NCBI RefSeq assembly: GCF_009749385.1
Contig: NZ_WBIN01000006.1
Location: 62,001 to 126,000 of the forward strand
Reading direction: 5' to 3'
Source of the DNA: Agromyces allii
GTDB lineage: Bacteria > Actinomycetota > Actinomycetes > Actinomycetales > Microbacteriaceae
DNA length: 64,000 nucleotides
Every line of letters begins with the position of its first letter. Positions within the stretch are counted from its first letter, which is position 1. The notes under the pieces are model-generated. The model saw only the letters and a program-made list of their open reading frames with translations. It did no database searches and was not told the DNA's origin. Below are positions 28,923 to 36,919 of the stretch, piece after piece. The position numbers were made by a program, and so were the translations under genes.

Positions 28923-31703
28923 TCAGCATCCTGACTCGTCTAGAGCCCTACGCGCGGTCGCGAGATTGCTCCAGGCGACGCGGGTGTTCGGATGTTCGGC
29001 ACCCAGCACCCGGATCGCGGTAGGGATCAACGCATCCAAGTCTGTAAGTGCACCGGTCGCGTCGCCCGCAGCGTTACGGGCGGTGGTGAGGTTGATTCGG
29101 GCAGTCACAGTGTCCGGGTGTTCCGCGCCCAACACTCGCACCATCACTGGGATCAGTTCCCTCAGCTCCGCCAACGCGCCAGTCGCGTCGCCGACTATCG
29201 TTCGGGCATTGGCGATGTTGTTACGAGCGGTCAGGACTTGTGGGTACTCGGCACCCAGTACGCGCACCATCACTGGAATCAGTTCCTCGAGTTCCGCCAC
29301 CGCGCCGACAGCATCACCCGAATACACACGCGCACCGGCTCGGTTGTTCCGAGCCAGCAGGGTGTCCAGGTCGTCGGCACCCAGCACTCGCACCATCACT
29401 GGAATCAGTTCCTCGAGGATGGTCAGTGCACTGTCGGAGTCGCGAGTCAGCGCCAGCGTGGCGGCGAGCTTCATCCGGGTGGTGAGAGTGTCCGGGTGTT
29501 CGACGCCCAAGACCCGCGCCTTAACTGGGACTAGTTCCTTCAGATCTGCCAGCGCGCCGCCAGGGTCGCCAGCAAGCGCCAGAGCGGCGGCGAGGTTGCT
29601 CCGATTGGTGAGGGTGCCCGGGTGCTCGCGCCCCAAGACCCGAGCCATCGTGGGCGCCAATTCCTTCATCTCCGCCAGTGCCGCGCCCAAGTCGCCAGCG
29701 CGAGCGTGCAACATGGCGAGGTTACTCCGGCTGGCCAGGGTGTCAGGACGGTCCGGGCCTAGAGCCTGACTGTATTCGGCGATCGCGGGCAACAAGGTCG
29801 TATACCCGTCTGCGAACCTCCCGACCGACTGGTAGAGCGCCGCGAGCTCCGCTCGCGTGTCGGGGAGACGACGGCTGGTAGTGGCGTGCTGTTGGTATCC
29901 GTATATGAGTCTCACGTAAAGCTGGAATGCCTGCTCGTACGCGGCAGTCCGTTCGGTTGGCGAGAGTGATCGAGCGTAGGCGGCGGTGGAGGCTGCGAGA
30001 TTATGGAGCGGCGACAGGGTGCGCGGGTCTCCGCGCCCATAGTTCTCCTCAGCGCGGGCGAGTTCTCGGGTGTAGAGGTCGACGCTGCGGTGCGCCCACC
30101 CTGCATCCGCCAGGGCCTCGGCGGTGGCAAGGAGTAGTTCCCCGTTTGCCCCACGTTCGAGGATCTCCTCTAACCGAGCCCGGTCAACCTCGCGGAGACC
30201 GGCGGCGCGACGCAACCGAAGCAATGCCGCCTGCAGCGTGGGGGGCATTGCGGCATCGGTGTCGGCCATATGCTGTAGCAGGTCTAGAGCAACATCCACC
30301 GGTACCTCGTCCCACATCCCCGTTTCGGCGATGGCCATCAGACCGGCTTCGACCCGACGTGACTCGGCAGTCCGCTCTTCGTGGCTGAGCGTGTCGTCGA
30401 TATGCCCGCGCGTGGTCTCGAATAGGACTGGCCCGCGGAATGCGAGCTCACCACCCGTGGTTGACCCACCCGTAAGTGAGGCTACCCACCCCGTCTCGAG
30501 CGCGAACCTCGCGATCGCTGGATCCACCAGGGCGGCGAGCGTCCGTGGGCCGTGGATGGCCAGCGCGGCTAGAGCGACGCGTGCCGGAGTTGGCAGAGCC
30601 GCCCACGAGTCCTCCTCGCGACTTCGTATCGCAAGCGTTCGCAGGTTCGGCGGGAGGCTGGCGCGGCTAGAAAGCGCTTCCAGCACTGATCTATGGGAGA
30701 GCAAATTTGCCAAAGCTCCAGGCGCGCCGTCGGCAGTCGACACCACCGCCGACGCCCCTGCGGAATCCAGGTCGCAGCCTGGCTGGAGCTGATCGAACGT
30801 TGCAGCGCAAATGCTTGCGAGTTGGGCGTCAGTGAACGGGTCGATCTCGACCCTCTCGACGACGCGGTCGTCCAACCCTTCCAGGAACTTGTCCAAGGCG
30901 CTGTTCTCGGCACGGTCGATGTCGGTCGCGAACACAACAAGGACCCTGGACGCCGAGGAACGCACCAGTCCACCTAGCAGTGCGAGCGTCGTGGGATCGA
31001 GGCTCTCGGCGTGGTCAACGACGGCCACCAGCGGCACCCACCGCGTCAGTTGCGCCAACAAACGCCCGTCAGACGCAGCAGCCGAGATGGCGTCGTCTCT
31101 CGCAGAGAATCGTCTCTTCGCATCGACGCGTAATGCCGCATGGAGTCGTGAGCGTTTGGATTGGAAGACGCGGGGGGCCTGACTGGCCAGCCGGGCTGCG
31201 GAGAGTATTGTCGCTGCAGGCGCCAGTACCGCGGAGAGTCCCGCCAACAGCAAGGTTGAATCCACCGCGAATGCCACCCGTTGGGCCGTCAGTGCGTCCA
31301 TGCTCTCGAGCGCGGCGCCGAACGGGCCGGCGTGGCGGGATAACTGCGCATCCGCCTCCGCTACGGCCAGTTCATCGTGGCCGTCTAGACCCCACCACAA
31401 CCATGGGAGACGCGCGCCACCCTTCACCTCGAACCCGTCGGGCACGATTACATCACGCAGCGTCGTCGAATTCGCGGCGTTGAACATGCCTGGCGCCAAT
31501 TCGGGTGGCCAGTACGACTGACCGCTCTGGCGGGCGGCTGCGTACTCGTAAAATGCTTGCAACGACCCTGTCAGCCCCGAGCCAGTTCTGCCGCGCAGCG
31601 CCAGCACGCGGGAGCATGGCGCTCCTGAACTCACTTGGTCAAAAGCTTCCCCCAGCCGGAACAACACGCGCTCTGACGATCCCCCCGCGACCCATTTCCT
31701 CAC
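28923..31703 (-). CDS. STAND-like ATPase with C-terminal TPR repeats (degenerate P-loop)
   Basis: About 926 residues from a GTG at 31703; the frame extends 56 codons further but related proteins begin near VRKWVAGGSSERVLFRL. The P-loop region reads LRGRTGSGLTGSLQAFYEY, followed by YWPPELAPG. The Walker B-like strand is VAVVDHAESLDPTTLALL. A helical arm comes next, then at least six tandem TPR units of 42 residues, with the pattern VLGAEHPDTLTAR...AGDATGALAELEELIP. This is the layout of signal-transducing STAND/NLR-like proteins, several of which are antiphage sensors. The Walker lysine is replaced by leucine, so ATP hydrolysis may be lost. There is no obvious effector domain at either end. 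Confidence 0.75.
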   Translation of the reverse strand: MRKWVAGGSSERVLFRLGEAFDQVSSGAPCSRVLALRGRTGSGLTGSLQAFYEYAAARQSGQSYWPPELAPGMFNAANSTTLRDVIVPDGFEVKGGARLPWLWWGLDGHDELAVAEADAQLSRHAGPFGAALESMDALTAQRVAFAVDSTLLLAGLSAVLAPAATILSAARLASQAPRVFQSKRSRLHAALRVDAKRRFSARDDAISAAASDGRLLAQLTRWVPLVAVVDHAESLDPTTLALLGGLVRSSASRVLVVFATDIDRAENSALDKFLEGLDDRVVERVEIDPFTDAQLASICAATFDQLQPGCDLDSAGASAVVSTADGAPGALANLLSHRSVLEALSSRASLPPNLRTLAIRSREEDSWAALPTPARVALAALAIHGPRTLAALVDPAIARFALETGWVASLTGGSTTGGELAFRGPVLFETTRGHIDDTLSHEERTAESRRVEAGLMAIAETGMWDEVPVDVALDLLQHMADTDAAMPPTLQAALLRLRRAAGLREVDRARLEEILERGANGELLLATAEALADAGWAHRSVDLYTRELARAEENYGRGDPRTLSPLHNLAASTAAYARSLSPTERTAAYEQAFQLYVRLIYGYQQHATTSRRLPDTRAELAALYQSVGRFADGYTTLLPAIAEYSQALGPDRPDTLASRSNLAMLHARAGDLGAALAEMKELAPTMARVLGREHPGTLTNRSNLAAALALAGDPGGALADLKELVPVKARVLGVEHPDTLTTRMKLAATLALTRDSDSALTILEELIPVMVRVLGADDLDTLLARNNRAGARVYSGDAVGAVAELEELIPVMVRVLGAEYPQVLTARNNIANARTIVGDATGALAELRELIPVMVRVLGAEHPDTVTARINLTTARNAAGDATGALTDLDALIPTAIRVLGAEHPNTRVAWSNLATARRALDESGC
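29137..29417 (-). repeat. 126-bp DNA repeats inside the TPR region
   Basis: Near-identical stretches beginning CGCACCATCACTGG start at 29137, 29263 and 29389, exactly 126 bases apart, matching one 42-residue TPR unit. The close identity at DNA level points to recent tandem duplication or gene conversion. Confidence 0.75.
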
Positions 31704-31958
31704 ACTTGGACGATAGCGGTGAGGACCCCGTTCGGAGTCGCCTAAGCTCCTCAATTGATCGCGAGGAGCGCCCGGATGCCACGCTCGGCGGTTATGCGAT
31801 TTGAATGATGGCCCGGTGCTAGGACCGACTCGACTTACGACCGTTCCTGAGCGTATATGGACTCGTGTCACTGATCCGACTGTTCAGCGGCGGGCGCGGA
31901 CTCTGACGCCGAGCCTCCATACGGGTGATCGGATATGTGTGCACTGAGCGCCGAGGCC

Positions 31959-32579
31959 TCAGCGCACGTGAACGTCGACTTTGAGGACCTCGCAGAAGAC
32001 GATGAGTTTTTGCAGGCCACTGTCCTCGTCGCCGAAGGCCCAGTCGTATGCGGTATCGCTCGTGATATCTCCCGGCATCACTCGGTCACCGAAGAACACA
32101 TACGCTCGGTCGCTGTTGCACTGACGACTCATGTAGGCAATTCCGTCGAAGCCGGCGCGATGAGCCGCCTCCGCCCATAGGACAGTCGTCTGGTACTCCG
32201 ACGCATCGGTATCGGTGACCTCTGAGGGGCGCGCACCAAGACGTCGCAGACCGGTGCCGAATAGCTCAGCCAGGCGAAGGTCTCGGCCCACAACCAGACG
32301 AGACATGCGATGCCTGTTGTACGCGGAAGGCGCGAGAGTGCCACCGGAAAGCGGCATGTCATGAAGCAGCGACTCGCATATCGCGGCGCGTTCGGTGTCG
32401 GCCCCGTAGAGTACGGGGACCTTGGGGTCACCGAAGAAAGCAAAGCGCGTCGGCGAGCCCACCCCGGGATTGAACTCGTCGCCGCCACGCATGAGGCTAT
32501 GAACGCGGAAGAGCTCGTGCCCCGCATCGAGCACGAGCTCCCCCGCTTCGAACGGATCCGGGGGCGTGGCCGCTACCAC
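31959..32579 (-). CDS. RES-domain toxin (NAD+-depleting toxin family)
   Basis: A 206-residue protein with the RES pattern: LFRVHS with the conserved arginine, a NPGVGSPTRF segment, VLYGADTERAAICESLLHD with the conserved glutamate, and a later serine/tyrosine region. RES toxins such as MbcT degrade NAD+ and are neutralised by an Xre/MbcA-type antitoxin. The GTG at 32579 overlaps the antitoxin stop by 7 bases. Direction and order (antitoxin first) fit known RES-Xre operons. Confidence 0.85.
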   Translation of the reverse strand: MVAATPPDPFEAGELVLDAGHELFRVHSLMRGGDEFNPGVGSPTRFAFFGDPKVPVLYGADTERAAICESLLHDMPLSGGTLAPSAYNRHRMSRLVVGRDLRLAELFGTGLRRLGARPSEVTDTDASEYQTTVLWAEAAHRAGFDGIAYMSRQCNSDRAYVFFGDRVMPGDITSDTAYDWAFGDEDSGLQKLIVFCEVLKVDVHVR

Positions 32580-33202
32580 TCGACGAACCAGGCCTTGCGC
32601 GCAACTTCGACCACATCGTCACCGAAATCAAGATGGTCGACTGGACGGTCGCCCTGCAAGTAGGTCGTTGGTGAACAGAGCCAGTCGGTCACGTCTTCTA
32701 TATCCCAGCCAGCCTCGTTGGCTGTCTCGATCACTTTCGTCACGACAGGCTTCACTCGGCGGCGGGACGGATCAAACTGAAATCCGGGGTAGACGAATGC
32801 GTTCAATCGACGCAGATACAGGACCTCCCCCTTCTTCCTCAGGTCCGCCATGAAGGCCCGATGCGAGCTACCTCGGTGACCGAGAAGACGGGCGACGTTC
32901 GGAGCATCAAGTAGTTCGAACTCGTCGCGGATCGCCCGCGTAGCGTTCTCGGTGGCCTGGAGGGCACGAGCCATAGCTGGCGGAACGTCGGCGTCGAATT
33001 TCGCCAGTACGGCTGCGTAATCCCTGATCGTGCTCCGCACTAGGGCGACCTGAACGATGCGGGCCGCATCAGCGGGCGAATGCTGAAATCCGAGCTGCTG
33101 GAGCACCCCCTGCAGTGGCTCTAGATCAACACCAGAGAGATGCGTGAGCGATTCCTGAATACGCTCCACATCGGTGGCGGGTCGTTGAGCTACATCTGGC
33201 AT
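32573..33202 (-). CDS. Xre/MbcA/ParS-type antitoxin with toxin-binding C-terminus
   Basis: A 209-residue protein just upstream of the RES gene. The C-terminal about 55 residues (DVTDWLCSPTTYLQGDRPVDH to the end) have the MbcA/ParS/Xre toxin-binding pattern that plugs the RES active site. The middle (NVARLLGHRGSSHRAFMADLRKKG) looks like a helix-turn-helix, so it likely represses its own operon. It is longer than many antitoxins because of an added N-terminal helical part of about 90 residues. Confidence 0.8.
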   Translation of the reverse strand: MPDVAQRPATDVERIQESLTHLSGVDLEPLQGVLQQLGFQHSPADAARIVQVALVRSTIRDYAAVLAKFDADVPPAMARALQATENATRAIRDEFELLDAPNVARLLGHRGSSHRAFMADLRKKGEVLYLRRLNAFVYPGFQFDPSRRRVKPVVTKVIETANEAGWDIEDVTDWLCSPTTYLQGDRPVDHLDFGDDVVEVARKAWFVEW

Positions 33203-33286
33203 ACTTCCACTCGTCCCTACGTTTCAATACACTCAAGCATAGCGCCGGTTTCGTAGGATGAGGCGACTTATCCATTCTCCGAGCGT

Positions 33287-33808
33287 TCATCTTCTGAGGC
33301 CAGGAGTGTGCGCGGCGATGAAAGCCGTATGCACCGCCTCTACCGCCGCGCGCAGCGTGGAGTACCGGCCGACGCGCTCTCCGGGACGCTCGGCGACGTA
33401 CAGCACAGCCTGAGCATCGCGGACGATCCTGACGCGGCCGTAGTCGCGGCCCTGCGCGTCGACGAGGAACCACACGCCAGGTTGTCGTTCGTCGGTGGCG
33501 AGTAGTGGATGCCAGCTGCCGGCCTTCTTCTGCTCAGGCATCGCTGGCTCGGGATTCTGGTCGGTGGCCGCGGTCGCTGCCTGGTATTCGTCCCAGACGC
33601 ATTCTGCGGCGAGCCTTAGCTCGTCGACGGGGAAGTATCCGATCAGTTCGCGCTGTGCGGCGTCCTGAGCCCAGGTCTGCGCGCGGAGCAGCTGTCGGGG
33701 CGGGTGGCTCTTCTCCACCCGCTCGATGATCGCGATGCGACGCGAGCCGTCGAACTGCAGCCATGTGCCTCGTTCGACCGAGCGGAGCTTCGGCTGCCAG
33801 TAACGCAC
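33287..33808 (-). CDS. Hypothetical 173-residue protein upstream of the toxin-antitoxin pair
   Basis: A soluble protein from a GTG at 33808 with an AGGAAAGG upstream. It has two beta-rich parts (about residues 10-35 and 100-140) separated by an acidic, Ala/Gln-rich linker. No family is recognised. It points the same way as the antitoxin gene 84 bases downstream and starts 42 bases from a LexA-like box, so it may be damage-inducible. Confidence 0.6.
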   Translation of the reverse strand: MRYWQPKLRSVERGTWLQFDGSRRIAIIERVEKSHPPRQLLRAQTWAQDAAQRELIGYFPVDELRLAAECVWDEYQAATAATDQNPEPAMPEQKKAGSWHPLLATDERQPGVWFLVDAQGRDYGRVRIVRDAQAVLYVAERPGERVGRYSTLRAAVEAVHTAFIAAHTPGLRR

Positions 33809-33849
33809 CTGGCGACGCCTTTCCTCGATGGTGGTTCACAGTCCGAGTT

Positions 33850-33865
33850 TAGAACACGTGTTCGA
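33850..33865. promoter_or_regulatory. Probable SOS box (LexA operator)
   Basis: TAGAACACGTGTTCGA matches 11 of 12 positions of the actinobacterial SOS consensus TCGAAC-N4-GTTCGA and contains a perfect 12-bp palindrome GAACACGTGTTC. It sits between two divergent genes, at a distance suited to repress both. Confidence 0.65.
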
Positions 33866-33918
33866 ATGTGCTTTGTGATTCTGTTGCTGGTGTGAAGGCC
33901 GTCGCTAGGCTCGGCCTC

Positions 33919-34287
33919 GTGTCGGAAGACGATCGCGCGTACTGGTCTGCGGTAGTGCAGATCATCCCCGTGCTGTTGCTCGCCCTGGCGCTTGAGTACA
34001 AGACGTGGCTCAACCTCGTCCTTGACCTGGTCGCAAGCTCGCGAAGATTCCCAGTCTTCGTCCTGGCCGGGTTCGTCGGGTTCTTTGTTCTGATCGTCAA
34101 TGCTGCCGCGGCCGAGGTAGTGGGTCTCGCTTACCTTGCCGATCTGCCGTCCCCGTGGCTCGACCTGGAAACCCCCAAGTTTCTAGCTATAGCGGTCATC
34201 GTGGGGCTCATGTTCTTGGTGGTTCTCGCGCCAGCCATGTTTGCCCTGCGGGCGGCGATCGCCGCCGCGCGCGAGAATCCGAGCTAG
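33919..34287 (+). CDS. Small multi-pass membrane protein
   Basis: About 122 residues from a GTG at 33919 (the frame opens at 33868). Three hydrophobic segments (around residues 12-28, 42-65 and 85-110) make a compact membrane protein with a short C-terminal tail. No family is recognised. The SOS-like box 54 bases upstream suggests DNA-damage control. Small membrane proteins of this kind in mobile elements may be toxins, holin-like or immunity proteins; none is supported specifically. Confidence 0.55.
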   Translation: MSEDDRAYWSAVVQIIPVLLLALALEYKTWLNLVLDLVASSRRFPVFVLAGFVGFFVLIVNAAAAEVVGLAYLADLPSPWLDLETPKFLAIAVIVGLMFLVVLAPAMFALRAAIAAARENPS

Positions 34288-34494
34288 CCGGCGACGTCGA
34301 CGTGCAAGTGGTCGCAGGAGCTATCGAACTGGGTGAAGTTCGCGGGAGAGACGAGGATGCCTCCCATGTTGAGGTGATGATTCCGGCGTCGGGTTCCTCG
34401 CTGTGGGCTCGTTGCATGCGTCTCACTGGTTCCATCCGTCCCACCGAGTCGTTCGCACTAGAAGCGTCAGGCCGCCAAGCACTTGCGGGACCGG

Positions 34495-34907
34495 ATGCCG
34501 CCGAAGGCGTGGCCCACGCCGCGCACCAGCCGCTGGGCAGGCTGCGTGGCCTGCGGCATCGAGACGGTAACGGCCCGGCGCGAGTCGGAGGCGTGGGCCG
34601 CGATCGAGGACGTGGCCACCGGGGGTGGCGCGGGCGGCACCTCGGGAAGAAGTACACGCGTGGGCATGTCTGCACGGACGACGCCCGCCTGCTCGACCAG
34701 TTCGGCTCGATCGGTCCCAGCCAGCTCGAACGCTCGGTCTGCGACGTGGCCGACCCCGACCAGCTCGCACGCCGCAAGCGCCCGCACGAGCCGCACCTGA
34801 CCGGCGTGGTCGCGTGGGCCGACACCCGCGAGCGGCCCTCGGCTACGCGCTGGGCGCACATGAGCATCCCGGCACTGCAGGCGCTCCTGTTCCACGGGGA
34901 CTGGTGA
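34495..34907 (+). pseudogene. Frameshifted gene of unknown function
   Basis: The first part (MPPKAWPTPRTSRWAGCVAC, then ESEAWAAIEDVATG) reads in one frame with strong third-position GC. After the five-G run at 34621-34625 the coding signal moves to the -1 frame, giving WRGRHLGKKYTRGHVC and continuing to MSIPALQALLFHGDW. Joined this way it is a protein of about 137 residues with two to three cysteines that could bind zinc. A one-base insertion, a sequencing error in the G run, or programmed slippage could explain it. No family is recognised. Confidence 0.45.
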
Positions 34908-34910
34908 GTC

Positions 34911-35804
34911 CTACAGCCCGAGGAATTCCTTCCCGAGCTCGATCAGTGCGCCAGCCGCGACGTCCGTTGCCAGGCCGCCTGCGAGCACGATCGAGCCCGT
35001 GCGCACCTTGTGCAGCAGTTGCTTGAACTTGGGCTTGTCGACACTCTTCTCGTCCTTCAACGCCGCGACGACCTGATCTGCATCGCGCGGAGAAAGTCCC
35101 AACGATTCAACGGCACGCTTCAGCGCTGCGGCGTCGCCTTTAATCACCCGTGAGCGCTGATTGATGTGCGACCCGGAAGCAACGTTGGCGCCGTCGCCGT
35201 AGATGTTGTTGGTGACGTTGTAGACGACGCTTGCAAGTTGAGGTTCAGTTGAGAGCGTCGGGCCCCCAAATGAGCCTGCGTCCGGGTCGGCGCTTTGCAA
35301 GTCGAGCGCGAACTCGAGCGCCTTGCTTCGGATCACGTCGAGAACGCCATGCAGGCTCTGTCGGGAGATGACGTTCCGCGCCGAGTACAACCGGTGGTAC
35401 TCGAGCCGCAAGATCCCGGACTTCTCGTATTCGTCGACGATGTACGCGGGCCATTCACGAACAGGATCCCGATCACCAAGTCCATTCGCGAGAGCTTGAA
35501 GTTCCACAATCGGCTGACGCAGTTCCGCCTCCCACCAAGCCTCGATCGAGGGGAGTGGCACGGTGAGCATCACAGGTCGGAAGGACTGCATCGGACCAGC
35601 GAAGATACCTTCCACAGGCGCGGGGATGACGCGATATGCGGGAACGTCTAGACCGCCTCCATACCCGGACAGCTCCTGCTTCGCCCAGAATGTGAGGTCG
35701 TTCGCATGAAGACGGTGCGCTGCAATCTGGACCTTCCGGAGAAGATCGGACACAGCGACTGACGAATCGGTGCTGGCGTCGATGATCTCGTCGAGGATGG
35801 TCAT
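34911..35804 (-). CDS. AbiTii-domain protein (abortive-infection family)
   Basis: A 297-residue protein from the ATG at 35804; a longer frame lacks support. The amino end, MTILDEIIDASTDSSVAVSD followed by LLRKVQIAAHRL and FWAKQELSGY, matches the AbiTii domain found in abortive-infection proteins. The middle carries a Gly/Asn motif (NNIYGDGANVASGS). A C-terminal helical part has a weakly hydrophobic segment (VLAGGLATDVAAGALIEL). It is probably the element's phage-defence cargo. It follows the 96-residue gene by 30 bases in the same direction. Confidence 0.78.
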   Translation of the reverse strand: MTILDEIIDASTDSSVAVSDLLRKVQIAAHRLHANDLTFWAKQELSGYGGGLDVPAYRVIPAPVEGIFAGPMQSFRPVMLTVPLPSIEAWWEAELRQPIVELQALANGLGDRDPVREWPAYIVDEYEKSGILRLEYHRLYSARNVISRQSLHGVLDVIRSKALEFALDLQSADPDAGSFGGPTLSTEPQLASVVYNVTNNIYGDGANVASGSHINQRSRVIKGDAAALKRAVESLGLSPRDADQVVAALKDEKSVDKPKFKQLLHKVRTGSIVLAGGLATDVAAGALIELGKEFLGL

Positions 35805-35834
35805 GGGAAGAACATAGCCCCGCCTGCCCACTCG

Positions 35835-36125
35835 TCAGTCGAGTGGCCGGAACACGTTCCAATGCACATTGTCGAGAGCGCCACGAACCGTGGAGTCGGC
35901 ATTGCCCAGGCTGAGCCCCCATGTGTTCATCTCGATCTCGCGCTCGTCTGGCTGCTCGACGTATCGCGCTTCAGCCATGAACCGAGTGGCGCCTGCAGAT
36001 TCGCCGTAATCATGAATCGTCACCTGGACCTTCAAGTTGTTGAGGTACACGCTGTAGCGGCTGACGGCACACGGGTCGACGGCTGCTTGACGTGCAATGA
36101 AGTATGCGATGACTTCTTCGTCCAT
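35835..36125 (-). CDS. Hypothetical 96-residue protein next to attR
   Basis: A small soluble alpha/beta protein of no known family, starting at ATG 36125, only 55 bases inside attR. The sequence alternates strands and helices (VYLNNLKVQVTIHDYG, then ATRFMAEARYVEQ). It probably forms an operon with the AbiTii gene 30 bases downstream, which suggests a partner or regulator. That link is inference. Confidence 0.6.
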   Translation of the reverse strand: MDEEVIAYFIARQAAVDPCAVSRYSVYLNNLKVQVTIHDYGESAGATRFMAEARYVEQPDEREIEMNTWGLSLGNADSTVRGALDNVHWNVFRPLD

Positions 36126-36179
36126 GCTCGAACCAAATCGATGGAAACCCCTGGTCGGAAATATGTAATTTTGCGCGTT

Positions 36180-36187
36180 TCGACGAG
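36180..36187 (+). repeat. attR core
   Basis: TCGACGAG at the right junction, preceded by element DNA ending GCGCGTT and followed by the tadA continuation GCGACGCCC. Confidence 0.85.
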
Positions 36188-36919
36188 GCGACGCCCGCCG
36201 TCGACGTGCGGCTCGGTCGCGGCATCCGCGTTCACGCCGTGCTTCCGCCCGTGTCGACCACGGGCACGCTGCTGTCCATCCGCATCCCGCGGGCCGCCCG
36301 TCTGCGACTCGACGCGCTCGCTCGCACGGGCATGCTCTCCGGCGACCACGAACGGGTCCTCCGCGACGCCGTGCGCTCGCGCAGGAACCTGCTCGTCACG
36401 GGCGCCGGAGGAACCGGCAAGACCACGCTCCTCTCAGCGCTGCTCGCCGAGGCTCCTGCCGCCGAGCGCATCGTCGTCATCGAAGACGTGGCCGAGCTGC
36501 AGATCGCGCATCCGCACGTGGTCTCGCTCGAGGCCAGGCAGCCGAACATCGAGGGGTCCGGTCGCATCGGGCTCGACGCGCTCCTGCGCGAGGCCCTGCG
36601 CATGCGGCCCGACCGGCTCGTGGTCGGCGAGTGCCGAGGGCCCGAGCTGCGCGAACTGCTCTCGGCGCTGAACACCGGCCACGACGGTGGAGCCGGCACC
36701 CTGCACGCGAACTCCCTCGACGACGTCGTCGCGCGGCTCGAGGCCCTCGGCTCGTCGGCCGGCCTCTCGCCCGAGGCCGTCGCGCGGCAGGCCTCGAGCG
36801 CCTTCGACCTCGTGGTGCACCTCGAACGGGTCGACGGCCGCCGCCGGGTCGCGGGCATCGGCGCGTTCCGGCTCATCGACGGCGCGCTCTCGGTCGGGCC
36901 CGTCGAGGCCGCCGCATGA
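36188..36919 (+). pseudogene. tadA: 3' part of tadA (Walker motifs of the Tad pilus ATPase)
   Basis: This piece supplies residues 128-370 of the rejoined protein. It has the Walker A GAGGTGKTT, the His/Asp-box region (VIEDVAELQIAHPHV) and the Walker B region PDRLVVGECRGPELRELL of secretion ATPases. A GTG at 36206 could start an independent product lacking the N-terminal domain, but nothing suggests that it is made. The stop overlaps the next start (ATGA). With the element present, the pilus ATPase is split and probably inactive. Confidence 0.9.

Larger units (their letters stand above)
17586..36187. mobile_element. 18.6-kb integrated element carried by a large serine recombinase, inserted in tadA
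   Basis: The two ends carry the same 8 bases, TCGACGAG, at 17586-17593 and 36180-36187, and the flanking chromosome joins there to restore an open tadA. Inside are a large serine recombinase, a candidate control gene, primase-polymerase and helicase-like genes, an iteron-like repeat cluster, and several probable defence or toxin-antitoxin genes. GC content is visibly lower than outside, with AT-rich patches near 25560-27900. No capsid, terminase, portal, tail, FtsK-like or relaxase gene is visible. The element is therefore a replicating integrative island or a phage-satellite-like element and not a complete prophage or self-transmissible element; that class is inference. Confidence 0.9.

Noticed and set aside
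34288-34380. Minus-strand coding-like fragment MGGILVSPANFTQFDSSC
   Set aside because: It is only 27 codons, ends in a stop and has no clear start context; possibly a remnant of a type VII secretion-type protein but too short to call.
17586-36187. Complete prophage or conjugative element
   Set aside because: No structural phage genes, relaxase or FtsK-like transfer gene could be found in 18.6 kb.
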